Shown: positions 1 to 12,849, counted from the stretch's first letter. The stretch is DNA of 39,270 bases from Welwitschia mirabilis (GCA_051453625.1 JBOZIK010000001.1:272909798-272949067), one strand, 5' to 3'. The notes: generated by a model not told the origin, from the sequence alone. A program made the numbers and translations.

Positions 1-389
1 TGGTTCTGGAGATGTCATCCACTACTATTGTCTAGATGATGATGTCTGATAATAAAATCTTTAGTTCAACTACAAGTCATCTTGAAAGAAGTCTATCATA
101 TACTCAAATAGGATTGTCGTCCTGACTGTCATGTAGATGACAGAGGGGACGTCAATCTTTTCTTCTTCATTTATCATTATGATATCTTGTTGTTCGTAGG
201 AATATTTATCAGAAAATACAATTTATCCATATATATATTAAATGCTCTTGAATTATCTAATAAACTACATGCTTTCATCTTGTGCTCCTAGATTCTCGAT
301 TGTCATAGGAACTAGGCATTTATCTGTTAGTTTATTTACAAAACAACTCAAAATACCCTATCAAATATAGCTAAGTTAGCGTCGCAACA
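1..389 (-). repeat. Worn LTR end, related to the outer element's LTR
   Basis: The last ~255 bases resemble the last ~255 bases of the LTR at 32333-33578. Both have a GTCTAGATGA / GTAGATGACAGAGGGG type segment, then ACTCAAAATA-CCC-ATCAAA close to the end, and both finish in GCAACA or its variant (384-389 here). In the outer element that GCAACA end is the 5' end of the LTR on the minus strand, so this piece would also be a minus-strand LTR whose body runs off the left edge of the window. No target duplication or primer site can be checked because the other end is missing. The similarity is diverged and was judged by eye. Confidence 0.5.
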
Positions 390-568
390 AATATGAACTT
401 CAATTCTATTATGAAGCAACTACAAGAAGATTTAGAACTTGGTTCATAAATGTAATCATTGCAAAAAGAATCCTTGGATTCTAGAAAAACCATAGAGATC
501 AGCTTATGAATTTCTTTACTTAGCTTAAATGAAAAATAATTATTCAACTAGACCAGCTAATTTTATAT

Positions 569-2240
569 CTAGTAGTAAGATAATTCTATGACAAAATTTA
601 TGAAATTGATAATAGCATAACTGCATTCTAAACATAGGTTAAAGATACATCTTTACACATTGTATTTAGTTTTGTTAATTCCTTACTAGACATAAAAGAC
701 ATAGATGTTCCTCATATTTATACTTATTACTTTAAGGAAATATCTAGTTCTAGATTTATCAATGTATCTCAGCATGGTATGAATAATGTTTTATTTGGAG
801 AAAGTAGAATAAATTTTGTAAAGACATTAAGAGAAAAGATATGGTACCAGGTGCCTTAATTCTTGGTCTAATAATGCTTTACAACATTCTGTTAAGAGGA
901 GGTAGTTATAGACATTTTAAGCTATAAAATTTCATTATAAATTATTTACTCATTAGATTATAGATAGATTTAAGTTTTATTTTGTGCATTAATACCATCT
1001 CTTTACCTCATAAGGGATAAACTTTTGATCACCCTTATCTTATTAGCTTCATAATCAGTAATGAAGACATTATAGTTTTATAGGTTAGTCAAATTTGTTA
1101 AAAGAAATCATTAGTACAATTTAGTATAAAATGTTGAGTACCAGTGCCACTAGGTAATGGCATAATCAGGGGGATGTCACAGTATTAGTGTTTATTTTCT
1201 ACTATTATGCATAACTCCTCATCCATAAAAAAGGAATTAAAGGCTATTAAAAAAATGGTTGGTAAATTGACATAAATATTTTAATTCTTAAAAACATAGA
1301 TTTATAACAAGCAAGGATAAGGCTTCAACAGAGAGTTAAAAATCCATGAGTAATCCCAAGAAGATCAAACTTAGAGAAGGAGTCAAATGTTGAAGAGGGA
1401 CCAAAACCTTCAGCTCCATCTAACATATGACATGACTTAAGTAAGGTAGTGGATAATTAATATTTAGAGGAATCATTTAGAGATGAGGTATTAACTTAAG
1501 AAAGGGTGTGGGGTGGGGAGGGGGGCGGAAGTGGGGAGGTAGGGGTACCAGACTTTCATGAAGGCAGATGTATAAGATGAGTAATAGGCTCTAGGTCCTT
1601 TATAACAGAGGCAAGCATAATAGGAGATAGAGTCTGAGAGCTTGGATGTATTACCTCTTATCTTTAATCATTCACATCATAAAATTCCTTTTCACTAACC
1701 TATACATACACCATTGCTACATTCCATAGTTCACTTACATTCACCTATACCTTCTCTACCTAAAATGTGTCTACCATCAGCACTGCCATCTCATATGGAG
1801 CCTATTCTGGTAGAACCACTTTCCTCCATGAGGTTTCCTACTTTCTTTATAGATAGTACCATTACTAGTTTTTTTAGGACATTTACCGCTCCTCAACCAT
1901 AACAAAATATGAGGAGATGGAACTTTAAGAACCCTAGTGAAGTATCTCATTACCCATTTAGGAAGAAACACAATCCACCTTCCACTTCCTCATCATCCTA
2001 TACCTAACCAACTCTCCACATGCATGATAATGATGATAGTTATGAAGAAGATTAAGGCATGTATTACACAAGTAATTTAGCTCTTAATTACTAAAGCCTT
2101 TTATGCTATTAGAAAAGAATAAGAAATATTAATAAATCATTGGCAGATTAGTGACCTTTAGTTGGGTACTATAGCTTTCAATTTAAGAATACTTTGTTGG
2201 ACTTAGAATTATTGATTATGAGATCTTAGATTACATCCTT
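569..2240 (+). pseudogene. Ghost of a plant transposon-associated protein (Transposase_32-like)
   Basis: No full ORF survives, but a reading frame from 569 to 859 (about 96 codons, a few stops) reads FYDKIYEIDN, then VKDTSLHIVF, NSLLDIKDIDVPH and FVKTLREKIW. It shifts frame near 860-880 and continues with a typical block, RGGSYRHFKL then FIINYLL and IDLSFIL (880-1060). This order matches the 'putative plant transposon protein' family common in plant repeats: FY-x-N-x-Y, then VKGT-like, then an I-L-PRGGSYRH-like block. A proline/serine/glutamate-rich tail follows (EEGPKPSAPS near 1400). From 1714 the same frame class continues with HNPPSTSSSS and KRIRNINKSLAD, interrupted by TAA/TAG. Frameshifts and stops make it non-functional. 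The family name is recalled from motif pattern, not searched. Confidence 0.5.
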
Positions 2241-3105
2241 GAGTTTCATGATTATTATTGATGATTCCTCTTGATGTTTTGACATACATTATTATTAAAT
2301 AACATTTTTTCACAATAGTATAACTTGTTAAGACACGTTTTATGATTGGACATCTTTTTTGTTTAATATTATGCTTTCATTAATACACTTTTAATTCTTT
2401 TACACTCTGGTAATTATTAATTAAAATTCTTTTATATGCTAGTAGTACATTTTCTATAATAACATGCTCTGATACATATCCATTTTAATTCCATGCTTAA
2501 ATATATTATACATTACTATTAACATATCTTGATTGATAAACTGTCAAACATTTTATGCTTTACGTACTTATTTGAATGGCAAATATCATGATTTATTAGT
2601 TATATTTGTTCTTTTAGTTAATTACTTAAATGAATCTCTAATATGTATTAATTTACTTTTCAAGTGACATATATCTATGTATTTTTATTTGATTTCAAGT
2701 GGTTTATATCATGATTTTTCAATATCATTACAAACACTGATTACATACAATTCTTTGGAATATAGATCTCTAATTTTAGTTGAATAAATGAGATTTCACT
2801 AATATTACTTACCAAATTTTGGAGATCATTAAAAAGGAAAAGATTATTGGAAAATCTAGCTTTAATAATTTCACTTATTAAATATTTTATGTCATTATCT
2901 AGCTTTAATAATTTCACTTATCAAATAAATAGACAATTTTGATGCACTCAGTTATTCATCAATTTAAATCTAGATCCATTCAACATTGTATTATAAAACC
3001 TTTATTACTTCAAATCTTAAAATCTAGTTAGAAATCTCCAAAGTTAGTTATATTACAACTAAAGTCAATTTAGAAGGTAAAAGACACCCTAAAAAATTGT
3101 AAATT
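2241..3105. other. AT-rich stretch without a gene
   Basis: No coding pattern was seen on either strand. It contains a small duplication: the CTAGCTTTAATAATTTCACT segment occurs at about 2858 and again at about 2899. Around 2780-2940 it also resembles 4020-4135 (see that entry). The rest is AT-rich sequence with many TTAAT/ATTAA steps. Confidence 0.5.
2780..2940 (+). repeat. Direct repeat, copy 1 (partner 4020-4135)
   Basis: The segment with GAGATTTCACTAATATTACTT, a TTTTGGAGATCATTAAAA core and ATTATTGGAAAAT is repeated in the same order at 4020-4135. The copies are diverged and about 1.2 kb apart. They could be internal repeats of an old element; no element ends were recognised. Confidence 0.5.
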
Positions 3106-3333
3106 GTGTCATTTGATGGGCATCTATCCCTACTTCATGAGAAAGAGAATTTGAAGGAGCTATTCCTTGCTTATACTCTTGATTATAGAACCTTTCCATT
3201 ACTTAATTATTTACTGAGAAGAGATGAACACCCCTATAGATTGATCACCAAGGAGTTATCTCTTGTCAGACAACACATCAATTATAGACTTAGATGGAGA
3301 CAGTGCATAGAAGACATTAATCTAGATAATTAG
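3106..3333 (+). CDS. Unrecognised small open frame, about 75 codons
   Basis: An open frame rich in Leu, Arg, Glu, Asp and His, with few of the Ile/Asn/Lys/Tyr runs that chance frames show in DNA this AT-rich. Examples are LLHEKENLKELF, YLLRRDEHPYRL and RLRWRQCIEDI. It opens at a GTG inside AATTGTGTCATTT and ends at TAG; there is no ATG start, so it is probably an internal piece of a once longer gene or transposon frame. I recognise no family, signal peptide or membrane segment. The composition is the only sign of coding origin, and the flanks show no continuation. Confidence 0.3.
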   Translation: MSFDGHLSLLHEKENLKELFLAYTLDYRTFPLLNYLLRRDEHPYRLITKELSLVRQHINYRLRWRQCIEDINLDN

Positions 3334-5069
3334 ACATATATTATAAGTCAAGGTTAATGAGCCTCTGATTGATTAACTTGGTACAACAAAGATATACAAA
3401 CCAAAATGGTTAGAGAGAAGCTATCAGCCTGATGTTCAACTATGCATCATTAGTTAGTGCTACAAAATGTGTAATTTATAGCCTTTAAAAAAGTTGGATG
3501 AGTGCACCAACAGTATCTCTAATTTTTCTTTTCTTAATCTAATTTTTCTTTTCTTAATCTAATTTTTAGAAGATTATCTTTTAACATTCTGAGAGTGCAA
3601 GCAGAATGAGGCTTGTATCTTTCAACATTATTTAGATGCTTTTGAATTTTTGTGTAGGAGTTTAAAATACTATTTTTCTACAGTAATGAAATTTCAATTT
3701 CATTTTTTATAAAAAATTAGAAAGCTCAAATATTCATTAAAGCAATGTCTCCAGCCTTTTTATCATTAATTAAAATTAAAGTCAGAGAATTTTATGGTTA
3801 TGCAACTTATATCTCTCAAGTTGAATTAAAAAATTTTTAAAAAATAATTTATGGTAATTTAGTTTATATTTCACAATTAAATCAAAAACTTTAAAAAATT
3901 CTATATAAAGGTATGATTAATAGTTGGTTATATCTTATAGGTAGTTGACCTAATATTATGTTAAGTGTAGTGATTATGTACATTTCTCTATACTATAAAA
4001 GTCTAATTTTAGTTCATTAGATGAGATTATACTAATAAGATTTTCCAAGTTTTGGACATCATTAAAAGAGAGGTAATTATTGGAAAATATAGTTTAGATG
4101 ATTTTACTTGTCAAATATTTTGTATCATTGGGTAGACATGATAATATAAAGAACATCAGATATTGATAAGCATCAGACAAAGATGAATCTTAAAAGATAA
4201 TACCTCATGAAATGTATCAATTTACAAAATACAAAACCAATTTTTTAAATACATCTAAGAAATTGAAGATCTCTAGGAAATTGAAGATGTATCATATGTA
4301 CTAGAATTCAAGTTATAGGATAAAAGACAATGATCTTATTCAAGATAACTAAGCTGAATATTTAACCTAACATAGATGAAAACATCTACATGTTTGAAGA
4401 TATCTATATTAAGCTAAAGTAGGCAATAGAGTTAATTGTATTTTTAACTAATATATTACATTTCAAATAAGCTATAAACTTATACATCATTGATTCGTGA
4501 TTACAGAGATCCAAGAATACTATATAAAAAATCATTAAAACATAAGTAAGTTTACTGAAGACATCTATAAAGTGAGGATGTCTAGCTATTAGTAGAAGTC
4601 TATATAAATCTCAAATTAAAGTTCATATTAATAAAAACCAAACTTATGTGCCTAATGCCTAGACATTACCTATTTATTGCATGATAGTTACAAAGTTAAA
4701 CAATAATCTTTCAAGCTAAAATGACTAGATCTTCCTTGAATATGTAAAGTCTCAATGTCACAAGCATTCAAAGAACTTTTGGCACTTAATTGATCAAATA
4801 AAATATAGAATCATGAATGCATTAATGGAAGCAACTTCTCATAAAGAATCAAAGGCATCATTTATAAGGATTTTGCATTACCATTATCATTTTATCTTAG
4901 ATCTTAATTGTTGTTATCTTTAGGCTTATTAGTATTTTATACCTTTGGTTCTACATTATAACTATCTTATTACTAAATATTAAATACTTTGTAAGGTAAC
5001 CCTTATAGGGGTGTGCATTTAAGAGTATGGTTGTAAGAACTTATTTGATGTAATGGTATTGGTGAGTTA
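3334..5069. other. AT-rich stretch without a gene
   Basis: No gene was recognised. It includes a 20 bp unit (AATTTTTCTTTTCTTAATCT) repeated just over twice at about 3520-3570 and the second copy of the direct repeat at 4020-4135. From about 4980 it runs into the tandem array below. Confidence 0.5.
4020..4135 (+). repeat. Direct repeat, copy 2 (partner 2780-2940)
   Basis: It carries the same ordered blocks as copy 1: GAGATTATACTAATAAGATTT, GTTTTGGACATCATTAAAA and TTATTGGAAAATATAG, with point differences and small indels. The left copy also carries an extra internal duplication. Confidence 0.5.
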
Positions 5070-5345
5070 GAAAACCATTATTTCCTTATTTCCTTATGAG
5101 GGAGAGAGTGCTTTCTTACGAAGAAACTGTTACTATTGTAAAGATTCATGCTGTGCTTATGAAAACCATTATTTTCATGGGAGGGAGAGAGTGCTACCTT
5201 ATGAGAAGACCTCCCTATTATAAAGGTCTATGATGAATCTATGAAAACCATTATTTCCTTGAGGGTAAAAGAGTGCTATCTTATTAAAATACTCTCATTT
5301 ATTGTAATGTTGGTGGTATTCTAGAAAACCACTATTTTCTTATAG
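5070..5345 (+). repeat. Tandem repeat, unit about 82-91 bp, three copies plus a partial
   Basis: Units open with GAAAACCATTATTT at 5070, 5161, 5243 and (as GAAAACCACTATTT) 5324, giving periods of 91, 82 and 81. Each unit then has a GGGAGAGAGTGCT-like block, except that the last is cut short. After the array comes AAGTAAAGTATTTTC and a T-rich stretch. Such arrays are common in LTRs and their edges, but no LTR boundary was confirmed here. Confidence 0.75.
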
Positions 5346-6589
5346 AACAAGAATATCTAGAAGTGTGAGTAGAAGATACCCTCTTTGTGTGCAAGTACTT
5401 GGGTTGGGAAATCATGTTATCTAAGTAAAGTATTTTCATTTTGTATTTTCATTCTATTGTTAATTTAAATTTTATTTGATAAAACTTATTTACCCCTTTC
5501 CTTTAAGTTTAATGATCCTTATTAGTGAAATTGACTGATGCTACTATGGAGGCTAGGACTCTAACCATTTATTTTATTAAGCCTTAATATAATTATTAAT
5601 CTATATATATTTATCCTTAGTTTATTTAATCTCTATTATGTAAACGATTATCATCATCTTAGGTAGTAATATTCTAATAAAATGTTTTAACAACTCTTTA
5701 TTAGAGAAGTTCATTTTATATTTTATATGAAATTAGAATTCAAACTAATGATTATCAAGTGGGTACTTTTCCAAATGAAAATAATAATTCCATTTTATTT
5801 TTAATAAAGTCATTATAAATAATATTATTTTTAAAATTTATGTACTTTTGTTAGCATCATGGCCATCATTCTTTTGGATTACTTATAAGACATGCAATAT
5901 CATAAAAACATCTTGTATTAGTAGTTATATTTCTAAAGGAAAAATAGATTTATATTTGCTATAGCTATAACATGGTCCTATTAGTAGTAATATATAACCC
6001 TTTAAAAAATTAAAGGAAAACCATATTATCTATCTCAATACTATCCCTTTTCTTGAAGGGAAGGTCATGTGCCTAGCTAGATAAGAAGGTCTTAAAATTA
6101 GCCTGTACATTAGTGAGTTTCAACCAAAAAATTTATAGATCTAAATATGTAATAAAAATAATTTTTTAATGTGTATAATAGGTTTTAAATATAATTCTTC
6201 ATGATCTTTTAGTATTTATTAAAATTATAAATAACTGTCTCTAATGGCTTAACTTCCTAATGATTAAAAGGGTTTTCAATCTTAATATAAAAATAGGCAT
6301 GATTTTAATTTATGTTCAAGAAATTATTCTCATTTGAATACTATATATTACATATCTAAGACTTAATATTACGAATATAAATATTTAATCTCTTCTTCAT
6401 GAATAACTAGTAAGCTTTACTCCTTCTTGATACCATAAAATGGGACATCCAAAGATGATTTATATAGTTTTATCTCTAAGATGATTAGCTAGCTAAAATT
6501 ATAATTATATAACTAACTTAATCATCATAACTATTATAATTACTTTAGTTAGTTTTTAGTAGCTAAAATGCTTAACCTTAGAGTCTAAT
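5346..6589. other. AT-rich stretch without a gene
   Basis: No reading frame of coding character, RNA gene or element end was recognised. Content is AT-rich with scattered homopolymers. Confidence 0.45.
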
Positions 6590-7530
6590 TATAATATTAG
6601 ATTGTACTATGTGATCATAAGATTCATAGTATAACATTGAAATTCATAATTTAATGTAATATTCTAAGTATAAATTTAAGATTAATAATGTAATATTAGG
6701 ATGTCATAATTTTATGTTAAGAATAATGTTAGATCAAGATTTATTCCATGACATGAGGCTTCATAATGTAATGTTGATCTTTACAGTGTGATATCATGGT
6801 ATCAAAGCATAACATTAGGATAAGTATGATGTTATGACTTTATTGCATAACGTTTAGCTTTACCACATGATATCAAGCCTTATCGTCCAATGTTAGAATC
6901 CATAGTAAGATCTAAAATGTTATAAAGAAAATGTATAATGAGTGTACTATCAAAGATACATCATGTAACATCAAGAGTCATAATGTGACATTAGGTTGTA
7001 TTGTGTAACATTAGGGAAAGTATAATGTTCATCTCTATAGTGTAATTTCAACCTCTATAGCGTAATGTTAGGGTTTACTATGTAGTGTCAACAACTATGT
7101 GATGTTAGTACATGTGTAATCTTAACCTTTGTAGTATGGTATTGGCCTTCATAATCTAATATCAATGTTTACTATCCAATGTTAACATCCACCATGTGAT
7201 GTCAAGGTATGTACAACATTGATCTTAATAGTGTAATGTTAGCCTTTACAATATAATGTTAAAGTTTCACATGCAATATTAAGATTTACTACATAACATA
7301 AAAGAAAATATAATGTTAGCCTTCATAATATGATGATGGACTTTGTATTATACTGTCAAGGATCACTATGTAATGTTAGGGGAAAGTAAAAGATTTACCT
7401 TCATAGTGCAATTTTGGAAGTCCACTATGTGACATAAATATCCTCTATACAACATCAAAGCAAGTGTGATATAACCTTTGTAATGTGACTTTAGCCTTTC
7501 CAGTGAAATGTTAAAGCAAATGTTGTAATG
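6590..7530 (+). repeat. Long degenerate array built on a TAATGTTAG core
   Basis: Over some 940 bases a short phrase recurs: (C/T)ATAGTGTAATGTTAGCCTT or variants such as TATGTAATGTTAGGG, ATAATGTTAGCCTT, GTGTAACATTAGGG and TATGTGATGTCAAGG. It recurs every 20-30 bases with drifting spacing. Both the phrase and its TAACATTA-like reverse form appear. It ends just before a TTAATTAA-rich stretch at 7555-7680. It is best described as a worn minisatellite, probably inside a repeat element. Confidence 0.65.
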
Positions 7531-10500
7531 TTATTTGTCCATTTCTACACTATTATCTAATCAAGTTTTAATTAATCTTAGTTAAGTTTAATTGAATAAT
7601 AGTCAAATTATAGATTAATTAGAGTTAAGTAAATCTTAATTAAGTTAATTGTAATTAGATCAACTTTAACTATATTTAACCTAGCCTTAGTTTTTCTATC
7701 ATAAATATGGCATGACCCTCCATTCCATATAAGTATGTTCTTTTACACTTATTTATTTCCTATATTTTTTGGTTTTTTAAATCTTCTTATAAGACAATTT
7801 CATTTTTCATTTTACAACTTATTTAAGAAGTTTCTATGTTTTGACATCTTCTAAGTTCTTTTGTTTTCTATTCAAGATATAGCTCAATATTTATTCCCTA
7901 TTATTTCTTAAAATTTTATAAATGTTAGAATTATAAAGTTAGAGAAATAAAATTCTAATGCTAAAGAGGGTTTTTACTATACCTCCTGCTCCAACTTTCT
8001 TGACTTATATAACTTTGCTTACTTTCAACTTCATCATCCTATTATTTCTTACATTTTATATTAGATGTATACTTATCACAATTCTTAGTTAAAGATCATC
8101 TCTCAACTTATGCATGATGTTGTTCTTGTTAGGGCTAAAAATATTTAGTCACATTTAGAATGAGTAAGGATCTCAAATATTTCTTGAATGGCTATCTTGA
8201 TGACTTCATTATTAGTATTAAAATTAGTATCCATTAATATGAAATATCCATTTTATACTTCTCTACTACCTAGTTTACTACTTATGGCTAAGTAATTACT
8301 AGTAGGAATTTTCTTAGTAATAGAATTAGTATAGTCGTCATCTATACCATTAAATAACTTATTTTATCAGTAGTATTTTGTCTTATGATTTTTCTTTATC
8401 ATTTGTTCTTTAAAAATTCCTCACCTTAACCATCTAATGTAGAATGCAAATGAGAAAAAAGTGTTTTTATGAGCATGTTATGTTGTATTTTTCATATGTT
8501 TATACATTTCCTAGTACACTTTAATTAGTTAGTTATGTTTTGATAAATCCTTTATTCCATATTCACCCATATGCAATTTCATATTATTTTCTACTTTATT
8601 CTCATACTTTTAAAAAATTGAGGGTAACTACTCTAGAGATTACAATCTAGAGGATTTCATTAATCATATTTGTTTTCTTTTTTAAAAGTAGATAATTATT
8701 ATTACTATTATTTGTTTGTATCATCTTTTGTAACTAAATTTTTCTTTTTTATTTTTTTTGAGATGAATAAGGCGCAATTTTCTCGTTTAAAGAATTATAA
8801 CCTCCATTACAAAAAGAATAAGGAACTAGCTAGTCATCCTATTTATGAAAATATAAAATATAATGCTCCTTAAATACTTGAGCATTATGTATGTACTCAT
8901 GAGGTTTTATTTTTTTAATAAAAAATTCCATTATTTTATCTTTTATTCATTTTATTTTTTAATTTATCACATCATGATTTTTATTAATCATAAGATCCTT
9001 AGAGTAGTACCTAGTGTATTAAGAATAAGGAGGATTTACACCCCTTTATGTCATAGAGAAGGTAAATTTCACACCTATTAGAAGCCCATTTCTATAAGTA
9101 ATGCATTTCATTCTATTATATTAATGCTTAGTTTTAGAGAGTAGTTTTGCAATCCACTTTTTATGCTTAAAGAAAAATTTTTAGTAACTTTGATAACTTA
9201 CTAAATCAAGTAAAGATGTTCTAGACTACTTTCTACTTTTAGGTCCCTCAGGTAGGAAGATACTAGATTCATTTATAGGATTCTAGTATTGTGTCTTATT
9301 CTTCCCTCGTATCATAACATATTGTGAGTGACTCTAGCATGATTTTTTTCAATACAAAGTAGATTTTTTCATGAATGAGGTTTTAGGTTTAAGGATCAAT
9401 GATCTTATGCATTAGTTATAGACTATCACATCTTGAAGAGTACATTACACACTTGAATATGTCATTCTTCTTACCTTGATAACATATATTCCCATCATCA
9501 CTTTAATGAAATTGATTTTTGATATAAATTTGGTTAGCTCAGGTTTCCTTTCCTTTTTGTACTTCTCAAAGAGAGTAATCTACATAGTTTCAAGATATTC
9601 ATCATGTCATTGATTTCATTGAGCTTATTTCTATATGACTCATAATGGAATCAAGTAGCTAAAGATATAGAATAACATCATTCATATTTATAGGAAAAGA
9701 AAAATTTTATTAATTTTTTTATTAATTTTTTTATAATAATTTTTTTATTTTTTATAATGAGATGAAAAGTAGGTATCTTTTAAAAACAAAGCTCTTATTT
9801 AATTCTAGTTGTTTAATAGCTATGAAGAAATGTAATACATCATTAGTAGCATGACTAACTAAGCATAAGGAGATAGTATAGACCTATGCCAATCATATAG
9901 AAATCATCACTAATTATATACACTAGATATCATGATAGGGACCTATCCAAAGCACTTTTTTAATACCCTTATGTCTTAGATAAAAATTCATATAAAGATT
10001 TTTAAAAAGCTGTATTTGATAGTCAATTATTAATTAGTGGCTTGTTTATCTTTTATAAAAACTAAATAAATATTTACTCTAGTTATTATCCAATTTATAC
10101 CTTAGACATAAAATCATAATATCCTAAATATCTACATAGATCCATTAAGAGTTAGAAGCATCAACATTTAGCTATTAAGCATTTCTTTTCTCTTAAGGAT
10201 GCATAATTTCTTTTTCTATTTCTTCATAGTATAGTTTTATATTCCTATATAGGTGGAGAATCTTTGAAATTATTCTTTTTTTGTTTATTTTTATATAATT
10301 TATTCTTGGTTAAACTTTTAACCTTAACTTTTTCCTTAAAAAAAAAAAAAGGTAGAATCTTCTTTATATTTGAGTGATACTTTCCTGCTTTAAAATACCT
10401 TGTAGAAAAATTATGATGTGTCTTTTAATAATTTGAAAATATTAAAATGATTTTAATTAAAAAATTAAATATATTTATTATAAAAATATATCACTCAAAA

Positions 10501-11639
10501 AGTAAATGAACATCATCTTTACTAATTTAGAATTATTTATAAATTTACTTGACTAGGCTTTAGATCTTGGACTAATGGTTAAAGGCATAGATTACTACCT
10601 TAATTCCAATTCTAGAAACATTGGTAAAGAAGCAACATTATTATGAATTACATCTAGACACCCTATCCACTTCATCTAATTCCTTGATCTTATACCTTGT
10701 TAATGGTCATTTATTAAAAAATATAACTTTATCTTAATTGTAGGTAAACTTAACCAACATTCATTACACATTAAAAGATATACAATAATGGAGATTACTT
10801 CATGCATTTTTGGACTTTAAGTAATTTTATTAAAAAGAAAATTTGAAACATTATAAGATTTAAAGTTTTAATAATAAGAGTTATACATAATAAAAGAAAA
10901 ATGATTTTTTTAAAAATTATTTGAATATATTTTAATAAAGTATTCTGAATTTTCTAATCAAATAACGAGTGATAAGTAAATACTATATTATTCTTACTAA
11001 AGTACAATAACTCTATAACTTTTTAATTTATATCTACTTTAAACTTTGATATTTTAATATTTAATAGCTAAAATATTTGAGGATGATGTTATTTAGTAAT
11101 TTTTGATATTAAAGAGCCGTATGAAAAATTAAAAAAAGGATATTTATAATTGAATTTATACTATATTAAATTTTAAGTCTTACACATCTTAAAATTTAAT
11201 GTTAGTACCTTGTTTTTTAATGTTTTAAAATCTAGAAGGTTGTAATTATAATCTAAAAATTTTTTATCATACTAATAAAATGGTATCATTAGATAAAATG
11301 TAGAAATAAATATTTATCATTACTTCTTTAATATTCTAAAGCTATAAAGTAGAGTTTTTAAGTGAATGTTAGTGTTGCTAAGTAATAGTTATAATAATGA
11401 TGTGTATGTATAATTATTTCTACATATACATAACATCATATTCTTACATGCTCTGAAAGCCAACCTACTAGAGTCAAGAAGATACCCTACATAGAACAAC
11501 TAATATAGAACCACAAATAGTTCACTCAAAATGAAACCACTAATGAAATTGAAAAATTATAGATAATTTTACAAATAATTCTACTAGGAAAAACAATTTT
11601 AATCCTTGTCATAACTAGAAATTTCATCAAATAAATTTC
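7531..11639. other. AT-rich stretch, no recognised gene
   Basis: 7555-7680 is dense in TTAATTAA-like words. It is followed by a TATA-like ATAAATATGGCATGACCC near 7701, which could be the promoter part of an old LTR. Around 8763-8890 a short frame (NKAQFSRLKNYN, then NKELASHPIYENI) looks mildly coding, but no family was recognised. Beyond 9100 only AT-rich sequence and short poly-A/T runs were seen. No RNA gene was recognised. Confidence 0.4.
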
Positions 11640-12240
11640 TAATTTCTTAACATGGAATATGATGATAGAAATAAATTTGGATGCAAAAAATCTATAGAAC
11701 TTTATCTATGAAATTCTAGATATATAAGACAAAATGATCCAAACATTGGATAATAATTTTAAATATACTATCATAGAGATGATAGATTTATACATTATTA
11801 CTAGTGTCAATATAGACTATATGGCTATATGATGTTTAAAAAAAAAAAAAAAGCTAAGAGAAGTATACAATCTTAGGAATGATGCTTGATTTAGCTTCAT
11901 TCCTATGGAACTAGAAAACCTATGTCACAATCATATGAATTCTATCTCTATCATACTACAAAGATTCACTAATCTATAGAAATAATTAATGGCATAAGCA
12001 AAAAATTTGGAAAAGAGCAAATTAAAATAGTATTTATTGGAATCACTTCTTTTACATTATAAAATACTAAATTCCTTAGATATAATACAAAAATTTGTTA
12101 ACGTATTATCTTATAAAACCATGATAATTCTCATTTATGATCATGAGATGTTTTTAAAAAATGGGACTTACATAATTTTTAAAAACATGGTACTTGTAAT
12201 TCGAGAGAATAAGAATTAGAAGAAACAAAGATTCAAAAGT
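11640..12240 (+). pseudogene. Decayed Ty1/copia gag (UBN2-like region)
   Basis: Reading across frames gives a recognisable copia gag order. IITSVNIDY (near 11796) corresponds to the NIITSAL-x-x-DEY region. The FTNL-x-K-x-LMA-x-AKNLEKSK stretch (about 11964-12024) corresponds to the 'RF-x-ii-N-x-L-x-alGk' region. YLLESLLLHYK at 12031-12063 lies just upstream of IQKFVNVLSYKTMIILIYDHEM (split for length: IQKFVNVLSYKT and MIILIYDHEM). This corresponds to the 'L-x-LP-x-x-y...LT-x-eel-x-LMahE' part. Known role: capsid-like protein of the retrotransposon particle. Stops and shifts break it in several places, and the zinc knuckle was not found. It lies upstream of the integrase remnant on the same strand, as in an intact copia element. 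Confidence 0.6.
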
Positions 12241-12849
12241 AGGTTTTTCAAGTATAAATAGGTTAAATACATTATGGCAAAATGTAAGAATCCATAAAAT
12301 AAATAGGATATTAATAATAATAAGGCTAATATCTTTTAAAATTAAAAGTCTAAAAGGGATGAAAAAAGAAAAATAGAGAAGAGGTAAAGAATGGAATTCC
12401 ATGCCAACTATTAATGGTAAATTTTGCATTATATATGTACCCAATAATAACATTAATGTAAGGAATGATGATGATTTTATTAATGATTACATGCATTACA
12501 TCTAGTTGTAATAAACATGTATGTATAATTAAATTTTTAAATTAATTTTACATTAGCATGGTATGTGTTAGCATATGTTGTAAACATTATAGTTGTTAAT
12601 TTCAAAGGTCTCGATACTATGACACCAAATTATGATGTTTGATTTAATATGTTGCATAATGTTTATTATTATTATCCACAATTAAAATATAAATTTATCT
12701 TAATATTTGATTTAAGACATAATATAACTTTTTCTTTAAGAAAGGTGATAAACATACTAAAGTATTACCTAATGATATTATGAAGACAGTCACTCCATGA
12801 AACAATGGAATGTTTTAATTTGAACTTAATAAGATGTTATTGACCAACA

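Noticed and set aside
6797-6810. TGGTATCAAAGCAT, resembling a tRNA-Met primer site
   Set aside because: It sits inside the degenerate TAATGTTAG array where similar words recur, and no LTR end precedes it.
8670-9081. Two plus-strand frames of 67-72 codons
   Set aside because: They are mostly Phe/Tyr/Ile runs; only a short part (8763-8870) looks mildly coding, with no recognised family.
12154-12453. 99-codon minus-strand frame
   Set aside because: It is largely antisense to the copia gag remnant; the Leu/Ile/Phe content is what reversed Lys/Asn-rich sequence gives.
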